Source: a virus. Taken from it: a DNA stretch of 35,916 bases. Below, piece after piece: positions 1 through 10,008 of the stretch (within the stretch, counting starts at the first letter, position 1; the number at the start of each line of letters is the position of its first letter). Under the pieces are notes generated by a model. The model was given only the letters and a program-made list of their open reading frames with translations, was not told the DNA's origin and made no database searches. The stretch lies in the IMG/VR virus record IMGVR_UViG_3300034104_004985, positions 1 through 35,916 of that record; one strand, 5' to 3'. Both the position numbers and the translations under genes were made by a program.

Positions 1-18
1 AGTACAAACCTAAAAGAG

Positions 19-43
19 TCCTTACGAAAGTAAGGATTTTTTT
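19..43 (+). terminator. Rho-independent terminator of an upstream transcript
   Basis: A perfect 7-bp stem (TCCTTAC at 19-25 pairs with GTAAGGA at 30-36) closes a GAAA tetraloop and is followed by seven T residues at 37-43. It ends a + strand gene lying before the window. The gp25-like unit starts 38 bases downstream, so that unit needs its own promoter or read-through. Confidence 0.9.
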
Positions 44-75
44 ATTTATATAAAATTTTACATCTTTATATTTAT
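43..75 (+). promoter_or_regulatory. Two TATTTAT elements before the baseplate unit
   Basis: The 7-mer TATTTAT occurs at 43-49 and again at 69-75, just after the terminator and just before the ATG at 81. The same 7-mer precedes most structural transcription units in this window. Its role as a promoter element is inferred from recurrence and position only. Confidence 0.4.
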
Positions 76-80
76 TGAAT

Positions 81-542
81 ATGGCTAACGGAATAACATA
101 CGGTATTAATTTTCCTTTTCAAGACTCAATGGTTGGTAAATATTTAATGACAACACAGAGTACTGATGATGAAATTAGATCAAGTTTAATTCATTTATTG
201 TTAACAAGAAAAGGTAGTAGATATTTTTTACCAGATTTTGGTACTAGATTATATGAATATATTTTTGAACCACTTGATGGACCAACATTTAGTGAGATTG
301 AATCAGAAATTAGAGATAGCGTTGGCCAGTATTTACCTGGAATTAAAATAACCGATATTGAAATAAAACCAGCAACAGCCGATTATATAGATCCGGGTGC
401 AACTTACATTACAGAAAATGGTACAAGAGAATATAGAGTACCTGGCTTGTCTGAAAAAGAATACACAGCAAAAGTAAGAATAGATTATAAAATTACAAAT
501 ACCGCACTTGAATCTAGTGATTTTGTAATTCTAAATATTTAA
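81..542 (+). CDS. 25: T4 gp25-like baseplate wedge protein (GPW/gp25 family)
   Basis: Predicted baseplate wedge subunit of a contractile tail. Family members have a lysozyme-like fold and help join the wedge to the sheath and hub region. The 153-aa product carries the family core at about residues 38-65, including LTRKGSRYFLPDFGTRLYEY followed by FEPLDGP, and the usual amphipathic segment around IESEIRDSVGQYLPGI. Its length is a little above the roughly 130 aa common in the family. The ATG at 81 is preferred over an in-frame TTG at 75 because MANGITYGI is a natural start and the TTG lies inside a TATTTAT element. The gp6-like gene begins 9 bases after the stop, the gp25-gp6 order seen in T4-type tails. 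Confidence 0.93.
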   Translation: MANGITYGINFPFQDSMVGKYLMTTQSTDDEIRSSLIHLLLTRKGSRYFLPDFGTRLYEYIFEPLDGPTFSEIESEIRDSVGQYLPGIKITDIEIKPATADYIDPGATYITENGTREYRVPGLSEKEYTAKVRIDYKITNTALESSDFVILNI

Positions 543-551
543 TAAAAAGAT

Positions 552-2390
552 ATGGCAGAGAAAAAAATATCCTATACGGTAAGGGATTTCCAAGGAGTAA
601 GAACCGAACTTATAAATTTTACAAGACAATACTATCCTGATCTTGTACAAAATTTTAATGATGCCGGTATTTTTTCTGTTCTTTTAGATTTAAATGCTGC
701 TGTAACTGACAATTTACAGTTTCACATTGATAGAAGTATCCAAGAAACAGTACTACAGTATGCACAACAAAAATCATCCATTTACAATATTGCAAGGACT
801 TACGGTCTTAAAATCCCAGGTCAAAGACCTTCTGTAGCACTTGTTGACTTTTCAATAACGGTTCCAGCTTTTGGTGATAAAGAAGATTTAAGATATTGTG
901 GAATATTAAGAAGAGGAGCTCAAGTTAATGGTGGTGGACAACCATTTGAAACCGTATATGATATTGATTTTGCTTCAGCTATAAACGCAGAAGGATTTCC
1001 AAATAGAATTAAAACTCCAAATTTTGATGCAACCGGTAAACTCATCAACTATACAATCACAAAAAGAGAAGTTGTTGTTAATGGTACAACAAAGGTTTTT
1101 AAAAGAGTAATAACCGCAAGTGATGTTAGACCATTCTTTGAAATGTTTTTACCAGAAAAAAATGTACTTGGTGTTACAAGTGTTTTAATTAAAGAAGGAA
1201 CACAATATACAACAATACCACAACCTCAAGAATTTTTAGGATTAAATAATAGATGGTACGAAGTACAAGCCCTAATGGAAGATAGAGTTTTTATTGAAGA
1301 CCCAACTAAAGTTTCTGACAATCCAGGTATAAAGGTAGGAAAATATATCTACACAAGTGATAAATTTATTACAGAATTTACACCAGAAGGTTTCTTTAAA
1401 ATGACATTTGGTGGTGGTAACACATCAGCTGAAGATCAATTAAGAGAATTTACAAGAGACGGCGTTGGGTTTAACCTCTCAAAGTACTCAAATAATCTTG
1501 CTCTTGGAAGCACTCTTAAACCAAACACAACTATGTTCGTTCAATATAGAGTTGGCGGGGGACAAGCAAGTAATTTAGGTATTGGAGTAATTAACCAAAT
1601 TGGTACGGTTTCTTTTGCGGTAAATGGACCGTCACAAAGTGCGAATAATAGTGTTGTTAACTCCTTAAGATGTAATAACTTAACTGCCGCAATTGGTGGT
1701 GCTAATAACCCAACTTCAGAAGAAGTAAGACAAATGGTTTCATTTAACTTTGCAGCACAAAACAGAGCTGTAACTATAAATGATTATGAGTCAATAATTA
1801 GAACAATGCCATCACAATTTGGTGCTCCAGCAAAAGTAACAATCACTGAAGAAAACAACAAAATTAAAATAAAATTGTTATCATATGATAGTGATGGTAA
1901 ACTAACTGAGATAAATTCAAACACATTAAAACAAAATATAGCAAATTATCTTTCTAACTATAGAATGATAAATGATTATATCTCGGTTGAAAGTGCAAAT
2001 GTAATTGATCTTGGTGTTACTGTTGATGTTGTACTTGACGCTAGTCAAAATCAAGGATCACTTGTTACACAAATTATAGACATCATAACAAAATATTTTT
2101 CACCAGGAAATAGACAGATGGGTGAAAATGTTTATGTTTCAGACATTAGAAGACAGATCCAAGCACTTGACGGTGTAATTAGTATTTCAGATATATTGTT
2201 TTTTAACAAAGTTGGTGGTCAATATTCATCATCTCAAACATCTCAAAGATATTCGGATCCGGAAACAAAACAAATTGAATTAATTGCCGATACAATTTTT
2301 GCCGAACCAACACAAACATATCAAATTAGATTCCCAAATAAGGACATTAACGTAAGAGTTCTTAATTTCAAAGGAGTCAATTTCTCTTGA
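552..2390 (+). CDS. 6: T4 gp6-like / baseplate J-type wedge protein
   Basis: Large baseplate wedge subunit. In T4, gp6 forms the inner baseplate ring and its J-type relatives do the same in P2-like tails. The 612-aa product opens with a region typical of this group (YTVRDFQGV, then DLNAAVTDNLQFHIDRSIQE at about residues 46-65, where the N-terminal helices sit). It has the J-family signature near residues 397-420 (EEVRQMVSFNFAAQNRAVT then INDYESIIRTMP), followed by the alternating beta-alpha C-terminal domain (VESANVIDLGVTVDVVLD and IRRQIQALDGVISISDI). It lies directly after the gp25-like gene. The length is close to T4 gp6. A T4-like assignment is favoured over a P2-like one because of length and neighbours. 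Confidence 0.9.
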   Translation: MAEKKISYTVRDFQGVRTELINFTRQYYPDLVQNFNDAGIFSVLLDLNAAVTDNLQFHIDRSIQETVLQYAQQKSSIYNIARTYGLKIPGQRPSVALVDFSITVPAFGDKEDLRYCGILRRGAQVNGGGQPFETVYDIDFASAINAEGFPNRIKTPNFDATGKLINYTITKREVVVNGTTKVFKRVITASDVRPFFEMFLPEKNVLGVTSVLIKEGTQYTTIPQPQEFLGLNNRWYEVQALMEDRVFIEDPTKVSDNPGIKVGKYIYTSDKFITEFTPEGFFKMTFGGGNTSAEDQLREFTRDGVGFNLSKYSNNLALGSTLKPNTTMFVQYRVGGGQASNLGIGVINQIGTVSFAVNGPSQSANNSVVNSLRCNNLTAAIGGANNPTSEEVRQMVSFNFAAQNRAVTINDYESIIRTMPSQFGAPAKVTITEENNKIKIKLLSYDSDGKLTEINSNTLKQNIANYLSNYRMINDYISVESANVIDLGVTVDVVLDASQNQGSLVTQIIDIITKYFSPGNRQMGENVYVSDIRRQIQALDGVISISDILFFNKVGGQYSSSQTSQRYSDPETKQIELIADTIFAEPTQTYQIRFPNKDINVRVLNFKGVNFS

Positions 2391-2396
2391 TAATTT

Positions 2397-2430
2397 ATTT
2401 TTTCAAAATAAAGATTATTTTTTGAAAATA
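2397..2430 (+). repeat. Near-identical 14-bp direct repeat in the gp6-giant gap
   Basis: ATTTTTTCAAAATA at 2397-2410 is repeated as ATTTTTTGAAAATA at 2417-2430, with one mismatch and a 20-bp period. It lies in the 74-base gap after the gp6-like gene. The period of about two helical turns would suit a protein-binding site. The two halves can also form a weak AT hairpin, but no T-run follows, so it is not called a terminator. Confidence 0.35.
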
Positions 2431-2440
2431 GGAAATAAAC

Positions 2441-2447
2441 TATTTAT
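2441..2447 (+). promoter_or_regulatory. TATTTAT element before the 1930-aa structural gene
   Basis: TATTTAT followed by CAAAAAA lies 18 bases before the ATG at 2465, at the end of a 74-base gap. It matches the element found in the other structural-gene leaders. Promoter function is inferred. Confidence 0.4.
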
Positions 2448-2464
2448 CAAAAAAGAGAATTTTA

Positions 2465-5400
2465 ATGCCCAAATCGCATAGAATAAGAACCCAGGTAGGA
2501 ATTGATAAAGCAATCAAAGTTAATCTACAACAGGATTTTGAAAGTATTAACATATTATCATTAAAAATCCTACAAAGTGACATATACAATAGACAATGTT
2601 CCGATTATGGGGTTATTGTTGGAAGGGTATTTGTAAATGGTGGATTTGGTCTACCAAACGCAAGAGTATCCATTTTTATTCCTTTAAGCGACGAGGACGC
2701 AACAAATCCGGTAATCACCGAATTATACCCATATCAAAGTATTTCAGATGTAAGTGAAGATGGTTATAGATATAATTTATTACCAAAAGATCCATCATAT
2801 GATGGTCACGTTGCTACTGGTACATTTCCTAACAGAGAAGAGGTTTTACTTGATCAGTCATATATTGAAGTTTACGACAAGTATTATAAGTATACAACAA
2901 AAACAAATGAAAGTGGTGATTATATGATTTTTGGAGTTCCACTTGGAACCCAAACAGTTTTTATGGATTGTGACCTTTCTGACATTGGATGTTTTTCTTT
3001 AGTACCACAAGACTTAATTCAGGCTGGAATAGCAACTGAGGAACAAGTTGATGGAAATAAATTTAAATCATCAACAAATCTCTCAGAATTACCACAGATT
3101 AAAACATTAAATAAAATTATTGAAATTGCACCACTTTGGGGTGAACCAGAAGTGTGTCAATTAGGTATTACAAGAGTTGATTTTGATTTAACAGCTGAAG
3201 CTAATGTAAAAATTGAACCGAAATCAATTTTTATGGGATCAATTATTTCCACATCTAATGATGATTTTTTGAAAGTTAGTTGTAAACCAAAGAATGATAC
3301 TGGAAATCTTTGTGAATTAATTGCAGGTCAAGGTCAAATTTTAGCAATAAGACAAACAATAAATAATGACGCACTTGGTCAACCGGTTCTTGAGGAATAT
3401 AAATTAGAACAAGGTGGAAAAGTAATTGATGAGGACGGCGCTTACCTTGTCAATCTACCTATGAACCTTGATTATATCTATACAAATGAATTTGGTGAAA
3501 CCGCAATATCAACAGACCCAAAAATAGGTATCCCAACTAAAGGAAAATATAGGTTTAAATTTAAATGGAATAATGAAGGTGGGTTACAAAACGAAATACA
3601 ACGAGCAAACTTTTTTGTACCAAATATTAAAGAATATGGTTGGGATAATGGTTCCGGATATAATGATGACCCATTAAAAACTGGTACCACAACCTCAGTA
3701 AACTTTACAATTCCAGCCGGTGGAACAAGTACTTTATTTACATTTCCAAATGGTGGCGGACTTGTTTACGATAATATTATAAACGCAACTAACTTTTCTA
3801 TCGCAATAAACGGATCACCATATTACGGTGATACACAAGTAATCCCAATTAACGCAGGTGATCAAGTTGAGATAACACCAAATTTTATTGATGTAACACA
3901 ACAAGCTGAAGTCTTATTTAATTTTTATAATCAAGAATATTTTGATTTATTAAGATCATATAGTTTTAGTTTAGATTGGGATGATTATGTTAACCCATCT
4001 GCGGCAATTAATTGTGAAGATACGTTTTATGAATTTCACTATAATAAAGTTTACACAACCTCAATGTTCCTTGACCGATACAAAAAAGGTATTGGTAGGG
4101 CAAGACATTTAGGGATAAAAGAAATTGATAATAGAACTTGTAAATCAACAGTTAATACATTTCCAGTAAATGATATAGTAAGAAATTTTGATTGGATATT
4201 TTTTGTATTCAATTTACTAATGTCAATTTTAGCGTTTCCGATTTTAGCTATTTTATTTATAGCACATCTTATCTCACTTTTATGGCCAATTTTAAAATGG
4301 ATTTTAATTGCCTTATCACTTTATTTTGCTGTACAATCAGCTTTTGCTATATATGAAATTGCAACTGAAATTGCTGCGGTAGGTAACGAATTACTTGGTG
4401 TTTTTAGCGCCGGACCAACAGGTGTTGTTGTAAACATTACAAATATTTTAGAAGCTCTCAGATTGAGTTTACTTATTATAGTTTTAATTATTAAAGCAAT
4501 TTTTATTGTTGGTATATCAGTTGCATTTGTTGCACTTGCGATATTTGCGGCGCTTAGAATTACAGAATTTTCCAGAATTGGACTTCCAATGATTTCGTAT
4601 CCAGATTGTACAACATGTGATTGTGATTGTGGAAATGCTGAAATGCCAGATGATTTTGATTCTGAAAGTGTGAATAACTCTATAAATGAAGAGGGTAATG
4701 CTAATTTTGAGGGTGGCGCATCTTCTGAATATGTACCAACCTCATCATCAAAACAAACTTCAATATTTGCACCAATAAATAATATAGGAAAATACACTAA
4801 TAATCACCCAAATATTGATCAACCATTAAAACCAGCAGGAAGTCCTGGCGGTAACGATGATGAGCCTAGAGAAGATTATGGGAATTTTTGGTTTGATGGT
4901 ATTGGAAACCAAGGAGGGCCAAACAAACAATATAGATCGTTCCAAAACCAGGTTTACGACCAAAAACTAAATGGTAGTGTAGCTGTTGCGGCACAACTTG
5001 GATTCAATAGACTATCAGCTGGAAGTGAGTCGTTAGATAGTGAAGATATGACAAGAGGAATACCCGATAAATATTGTTTACATGCACCACAACCATTTTT
5101 ATTTGCTACTTACAGAATGTTTGGTAATAGTGGTAATAGTTATAGGTTTTTAGGACACCCAATTACTGAAGCGTTTTCGCAAAAATTAAATGAGTTTAAT
5201 TACAGACAAAAATATTTTGATGGTGTAAACAGAATGAAAGTTACGTTCAATACCCCAGATAATGTTACTAATCATTACGATCAACCATTAGTTATATTAG
5301 CAAAAAAAGGAACACTAGAAAGTCTAGGTACTGGAAAGTTAATAACATTCCAAGACTCAACACTATCTAATTGTAATATTAATATTACTGGCGCAACATT

Positions 5401-8257
5401 TTTTAGTGGGAATACTAATCAATTTGGTAACAACTCTGTTACCGGAACAACAACAACTGGTTTAACAACAACAATAGTTAACTACGCTGACATAACAAAC
5501 TCACAACTTATTGGTTCAGCATCTTACATTTTAAGAAATACTGGAAATACTGAATCATTTTTACAATACCCAATTGATTTAGAATATTTCCAAGTAATTA
5601 CAGGTTTTACATATAATCAATTTAGTACATTACCAAGTTTTACAACCGCAAATTATACTTATTTCCCAAACAAATATTTAAAACATAAAACTATTTATAC
5701 TTACGCAAATGATAATACAAATTTTCCAGACCCAACAGGTGCTGGAGAGTATTTATACACATTATTCAGTGCTTCACCAACCGGACTTACAGCAAAAGGT
5801 TTAGGAGTTACAACCCATATTCCGTTAACAAATAATACGGATCAAAATTGTTCTACAATATTAAAAATTGAAGATTATGGTGATATTGAAATTATTGTTT
5901 TAGCTAGAGGTGTTGACCCACATTCACCTAAACAAAAAAACAGATATGATTTATCAATATTATTAGGACAAACAACAGAAAATGGTAGTTTAGTTGTTGA
6001 AGGTGATTACTATCTTAACATCCCAATACAAGGATATTCAACAGCCGAATCACCAAATGGAAGGTTGCCTGAAACACATTCTTCATTAATCATACCTACA
6101 AATGACACACCAGGTAGAAATTTATATTTTGAACCTTATAACTTTAAAATATCACCATCATTTTTAGACGGAACAACAGTTTGTAATGAGTTCGTTAATT
6201 TCCAATCAAATTTACCATTTTATTATTCAAATATTGACGAACCAGAAGCCGTTGGGTACACACCAAATGCTGCAAAATTCCCAGCAACTATGTCATTATT
6301 CGTAACAACAAATGGGACAATAAATGTGGGACAAAGAAGTAGATTGTTACCGGCACTTTATGGTCCCACATTAGTAAACACATTTATAAACCAAACTTTT
6401 ACAAACACCTATTATTATGCTGGAGGATCGTTTACCGCATCCGGAACATTTGACAATGGATCCGTTAAAGTTGGGGATAAATTAATTAACGGAGATGATG
6501 AAGATTTTGTTTGGAATAATTTAGGTATAAGGAGGTTTGGTGTTTACTCACCAGCTTATTATCGTTATAGCACATACCCACAAATTGGATTTAATGTTAC
6601 TCAAAACACCCCAGCTGCAAAACAATACCTTGTAATGAGAAGTGATAGAATCCCAACTTCTACTTGTGTTGAAGAATTACCATCTAGTTTTACAAGTTTT
6701 GGTCTTCACCAAAATAATAATTTCTGTGTATTCAGTGCTAATAATCCAGGTTCACCGATAGTTGGGTTTGAACCAGATTTAGGATCAGGACAACAACAAT
6801 TTGACGAAAGTCAAAATGTTCAAAGTCTAACATCAACATTAACCTGTGAAGGTATGGTTTCTTTACAATGTTATTCTGGAAGCGGAACAAATGTTGGTGT
6901 CAACTCAAGCTGTGCCGTACCACCAAATAGAGTTAAACAAGGATGTTACTGTCTATTAAACCCTAAAGATAGTGATAATAAGATATTTAAAAAATTATAT
7001 TTAGTTAATGGTGCATATAAAGATGATGCTAAATTGTTCCTTGAATGGAAAACTAGATTTACAATTACATTTGCGGCATGTAGAGGTGTATTTGCACAAG
7101 TTTTCCAGAATAACTGGATAAATGGAGTTTTATATATGTTCTCGTTTAATAAATCTACAACATATAATTTACAACAACCAGATGAACCAAAATATAATTA
7201 TTGTCAAGATACGATAGTGTTTAATGATATTACAAAAGGATTTTATTATAGAAGTTCACCTTGGGACGGTTCTAATTTCATAGGTGTTGATTCACCACCA
7301 AAAATAGGTGTACCACCTTACTTAAAGAATGTTTATCCAGGATTTGGATATAACGAACAAAGAATCCAATTCCCAACAACAGTTATGGATATGGGACCAA
7401 GAGATTCATTTATTAATCAAATATGTAATGATACAAATCTTGATGGTTATATTGCCGATCAGTTAAGATCAACCTCGTATAAGGACAATTCAGATATCAT
7501 ACAAATGGGATTCATTTCCAGACTTTTAAACGAAAGATTTAGACAAAGGATTTTACCAATTAGTACCGGTGGTAACGATAGCGAAGGGAAAGGAATTATT
7601 CAGTTCTTTAATAGCGATAGAGAAGGTGAAAGAATTGATGGTGATTTTGCACAAGCGTTATCTATAAATTCAGAATGGAATGTAACACCTTATATTGAAG
7701 AAAATTACCCAAATAATTACCTATTTATTGGGGATGAAGGTCCATCAGAATACAGATCTGTGTTTGGTGTATTTTTCTCTTCATCAACAGAAGAATTTAG
7801 ATATAGAAGAAGATTAACACCTGGTATTGAAACATATACTTCTACCTGTGGTCCTGTTTTAAATTTTTATGGACATTCTTCGGATCAAATTGTTCCACAC
7901 TACAAATGGCAAATAACAACATCAACAAACATTTTTGGTAGTGAGGATAATAACTGGGTAACAACAGCAAATTTAAACTCAACCGGAAATGGGTTTTATA
8001 GTCAATATTATCAAAATTTAGATTTTAATAATGCAGATGAATATTATTTAACAAACACATCAAGTTTTGGGTTTATAACAAATTTTGACTCAAACGGTAA
8101 TCCAATAACTGGTGTTACCGCAAGTGCTGGCATTATAACAGGAAAACCAAATGATAAACCAATCTTAGTTGGAGCTCCGTTCTTCTTCTATTTTGGTTTA
8201 AATAATGGAAAAACCGCTATGGATAAATTTGCTAAATTATATCTTGAAACCGAATAA
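2465..8257 (+). CDS. Giant (1930 aa) baseplate-module structural protein with internal hydrophobic helices
   Basis: Probably a virion protein of the baseplate or tail tip, judged from its place between the gp6-like and gp7-like genes; the exact role is unknown. Residues 45-175 look like a carboxypeptidase-regulatory/transthyretin-like beta-sandwich (GRVFVNGGFGLPNARVSIFI, then ESGDYMIFGVPLGTQTVF). Residues about 577-605, 607-630 and 664-697 are strongly hydrophobic (for example LAFPILAILFIAHL and LLIIVLIIKAIFIVG) and look like membrane helices or hairpins. A tight Cys cluster, CTTCDCDC, follows at about 715-722. The remaining 1200 residues are Asn/Thr/Gly-rich beta-type sequence with no family I recognise. 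The stop overlaps the next start by one base (TAATG). Membrane helices are unusual in baseplate proteins; the tape-measure protein is where they normally occur. Confidence 0.85.
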   Translation: MPKSHRIRTQVGIDKAIKVNLQQDFESINILSLKILQSDIYNRQCSDYGVIVGRVFVNGGFGLPNARVSIFIPLSDEDATNPVITELYPYQSISDVSEDGYRYNLLPKDPSYDGHVATGTFPNREEVLLDQSYIEVYDKYYKYTTKTNESGDYMIFGVPLGTQTVFMDCDLSDIGCFSLVPQDLIQAGIATEEQVDGNKFKSSTNLSELPQIKTLNKIIEIAPLWGEPEVCQLGITRVDFDLTAEANVKIEPKSIFMGSIISTSNDDFLKVSCKPKNDTGNLCELIAGQGQILAIRQTINNDALGQPVLEEYKLEQGGKVIDEDGAYLVNLPMNLDYIYTNEFGETAISTDPKIGIPTKGKYRFKFKWNNEGGLQNEIQRANFFVPNIKEYGWDNGSGYNDDPLKTGTTTSVNFTIPAGGTSTLFTFPNGGGLVYDNIINATNFSIAINGSPYYGDTQVIPINAGDQVEITPNFIDVTQQAEVLFNFYNQEYFDLLRSYSFSLDWDDYVNPSAAINCEDTFYEFHYNKVYTTSMFLDRYKKGIGRARHLGIKEIDNRTCKSTVNTFPVNDIVRNFDWIFFVFNLLMSILAFPILAILFIAHLISLLWPILKWILIALSLYFAVQSAFAIYEIATEIAAVGNELLGVFSAGPTGVVVNITNILEALRLSLLIIVLIIKAIFIVGISVAFVALAIFAALRITEFSRIGLPMISYPDCTTCDCDCGNAEMPDDFDSESVNNSINEEGNANFEGGASSEYVPTSSSKQTSIFAPINNIGKYTNNHPNIDQPLKPAGSPGGNDDEPREDYGNFWFDGIGNQGGPNKQYRSFQNQVYDQKLNGSVAVAAQLGFNRLSAGSESLDSEDMTRGIPDKYCLHAPQPFLFATYRMFGNSGNSYRFLGHPITEAFSQKLNEFNYRQKYFDGVNRMKVTFNTPDNVTNHYDQPLVILAKKGTLESLGTGKLITFQDSTLSNCNINITGATFFSGNTNQFGNNSVTGTTTTGLTTTIVNYADITNSQLIGSASYILRNTGNTESFLQYPIDLEYFQVITGFTYNQFSTLPSFTTANYTYFPNKYLKHKTIYTYANDNTNFPDPTGAGEYLYTLFSASPTGLTAKGLGVTTHIPLTNNTDQNCSTILKIEDYGDIEIIVLARGVDPHSPKQKNRYDLSILLGQTTENGSLVVEGDYYLNIPIQGYSTAESPNGRLPETHSSLIIPTNDTPGRNLYFEPYNFKISPSFLDGTTVCNEFVNFQSNLPFYYSNIDEPEAVGYTPNAAKFPATMSLFVTTNGTINVGQRSRLLPALYGPTLVNTFINQTFTNTYYYAGGSFTASGTFDNGSVKVGDKLINGDDEDFVWNNLGIRRFGVYSPAYYRYSTYPQIGFNVTQNTPAAKQYLVMRSDRIPTSTCVEELPSSFTSFGLHQNNNFCVFSANNPGSPIVGFEPDLGSGQQQFDESQNVQSLTSTLTCEGMVSLQCYSGSGTNVGVNSSCAVPPNRVKQGCYCLLNPKDSDNKIFKKLYLVNGAYKDDAKLFLEWKTRFTITFAACRGVFAQVFQNNWINGVLYMFSFNKSTTYNLQQPDEPKYNYCQDTIVFNDITKGFYYRSSPWDGSNFIGVDSPPKIGVPPYLKNVYPGFGYNEQRIQFPTTVMDMGPRDSFINQICNDTNLDGYIADQLRSTSYKDNSDIIQMGFISRLLNERFRQRILPISTGGNDSEGKGIIQFFNSDREGERIDGDFAQALSINSEWNVTPYIEENYPNNYLFIGDEGPSEYRSVFGVFFSSSTEEFRYRRRLTPGIETYTSTCGPVLNFYGHSSDQIVPHYKWQITTSTNIFGSEDNNWVTTANLNSTGNGFYSQYYQNLDFNNADEYYLTNTSSFGFITNFDSNGNPITGVTASAGIITGKPNDKPILVGAPFFFYFGLNNGKTAMDKFAKLYLETE

Positions 8258-10008
8258 TGAGTATAGATAGTCCAAATAACATTTTATTAGGTAGTAAAAG
8301 ATACCAAGGAGCACCTGACATTGATATGTCAGAGAAAGTTGTATTGGAACAAACTTCTCACGAAGAGGTTGAATATGAGAGAACTATAGATATAAGTCTA
8401 GCTCAAATTTTTGATGATGAACGACAAACTTCCGAAGTGTTTAGACCAACAACAAAGTTTAATTTTGTATTTAAAAACGTTTACTACGGAACATCAAACT
8501 TTCAACCATTCTATAACTATTTTTATTATGTTGATTTAGTTGAAAGTGCCCAACAATCATTATGCATTCAACCACCGGTATGGTATGGATACCCGCAATA
8601 TGATGAATTTGATTTTATTAGAACTGATAATAATAAAAATGGTTACACATCTGGCACACCAAACCATAAAACTTTTATAAATAAAAGTGCGTCAACATAT
8701 AATTGGACACAATATATTAGTTATGCATTTGAAAACGATTATAATAAATTACTATATTGTTCGGATCCTGAATATGTTATAAATTGGAACTGGAATGCCG
8801 GAGACGGAATCCCATTTTACATTAGTAATATTACTAGCGATTCAATTGTGTTTAAATGTCCTATGAAACACGGGTTAATTGTTGGTGAATATGTTAAATT
8901 ATCTTTTAACTATAATGGCACTGACGTTTTTGCTGTTAGTGGTTTAGGTGATGGTGGATCTGGAAGTGATGAATATATTTTCAGTATAGATAATATTGGA
9001 TTTATAGGTACAACATTTAATATTGGTGTTACTGGAAATTTAAAAAGAGTAATTAACCCAACAAATGAAACTGAAACAACATCAAAATATTACATACGAA
9101 GACATAGAATAATTACTGTTTCAGATGATGCCGTTTTAGTTAATAGTGGATATGAACAAAGTATTTTTAATAAAAAAACACAATTAGAAAAAGTATTATC
9201 TGGTGGAACACCATTACAAATTTTAACACCACCAACCTGCCCAAGAACATCTGTTTTAGAAGGTAGTCAAAATTATACATTATCTTTTAATAGAGACATT
9301 GATATTTCTGGAATTTTAGATAATCAAAAAAGACCGGTTAGTGAATTGTTTTTCACAACAATTTGGAAAGGTTATTATGGTTGGACAAATAGATTAAAAG
9401 AAGGACATTATTTTAACTCTTATTTGGATGGTGCGGTACCTAATTTTTGGTGGAATACCGCAAACCCAGGATCTGATTCAACAATCCCTTTTAGTACATA
9501 CAATACTAACTACCCTGGTGTTTTCCCACAATTTGTTTATACACAAGATTTAACAAGTGGTGACACGATTGATGGTGATTATTGTGAATGGAATGATTTT
9601 GAACAATTAGAAAGAGTTGTGTCTAGAAAAATACATAAGATTACATTTAATCAAAATCATTTTGCAACAAATCCTTTATTACCAAATACGAATAAATATG
9701 GGTACTACTACTTCCCTTTAAGTCCATTAACAATTAAAGTTTATTCTGATTATATTGAAGAGGGCGATCCAAATCAAGTGACCAATATACCAACTTACGC
9801 ATTCTATTCAAACGCGTCAAATGGATTTAGGTGGCGAGATATTTATCCTTACGGATATGTTGACACAAATGACTTAGGTGTTGATTATCCATTCACAAAT
9901 GGGACACATTATCCATTTAAGACGACTATTTTCAGATTATATTCGGAAGGTACAGGAGTCCAAGACATAACACAAATACCAGACCCTACAACAGATGAGT
10001 GTGAGTAA
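8257..10008 (+). CDS. Unrecognised 583-aa structural protein of the baseplate module
   Basis: I do not recognise a family. The product is soluble-looking, rich in Tyr, Asn, Phe and Trp, with no signal peptide or membrane segment, as expected for a beta-rich virion protein. The N-terminal 60 residues are more acidic and polar (VVLEQTSHEEVEYERTIDIS). The C-terminus ends in the acidic tail DPTTDECE. It overlaps the preceding stop by one base, and the next gene overlaps its 3' end by 14 bases, so the three genes are probably translationally coupled. A role as a tail or baseplate component is inferred from position only. Confidence 0.75.
   Translation: MSIDSPNNILLGSKRYQGAPDIDMSEKVVLEQTSHEEVEYERTIDISLAQIFDDERQTSEVFRPTTKFNFVFKNVYYGTSNFQPFYNYFYYVDLVESAQQSLCIQPPVWYGYPQYDEFDFIRTDNNKNGYTSGTPNHKTFINKSASTYNWTQYISYAFENDYNKLLYCSDPEYVINWNWNAGDGIPFYISNITSDSIVFKCPMKHGLIVGEYVKLSFNYNGTDVFAVSGLGDGGSGSDEYIFSIDNIGFIGTTFNIGVTGNLKRVINPTNETETTSKYYIRRHRIITVSDDAVLVNSGYEQSIFNKKTQLEKVLSGGTPLQILTPPTCPRTSVLEGSQNYTLSFNRDIDISGILDNQKRPVSELFFTTIWKGYYGWTNRLKEGHYFNSYLDGAVPNFWWNTANPGSDSTIPFSTYNTNYPGVFPQFVYTQDLTSGDTIDGDYCEWNDFEQLERVVSRKIHKITFNQNHFATNPLLPNTNKYGYYYFPLSPLTIKVYSDYIEEGDPNQVTNIPTYAFYSNASNGFRWRDIYPYGYVDTNDLGVDYPFTNGTHYPFKTTIFRLYSEGTGVQDITQIPDPTTDECE

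Noticed and set aside
4321-4797. A 158-codon - strand open frame inside the giant gene
   Set aside because: It is antisense to the hydrophobic-helix region, has no leader or neighbours and lies wholly within a well-supported gene.
9995-10008. Programmed frameshift joining the 583-aa and 270-aa genes
   Set aside because: The 14-base overlap contains a normal ATG and no slippery heptamer; ordinary coupled starts explain it.
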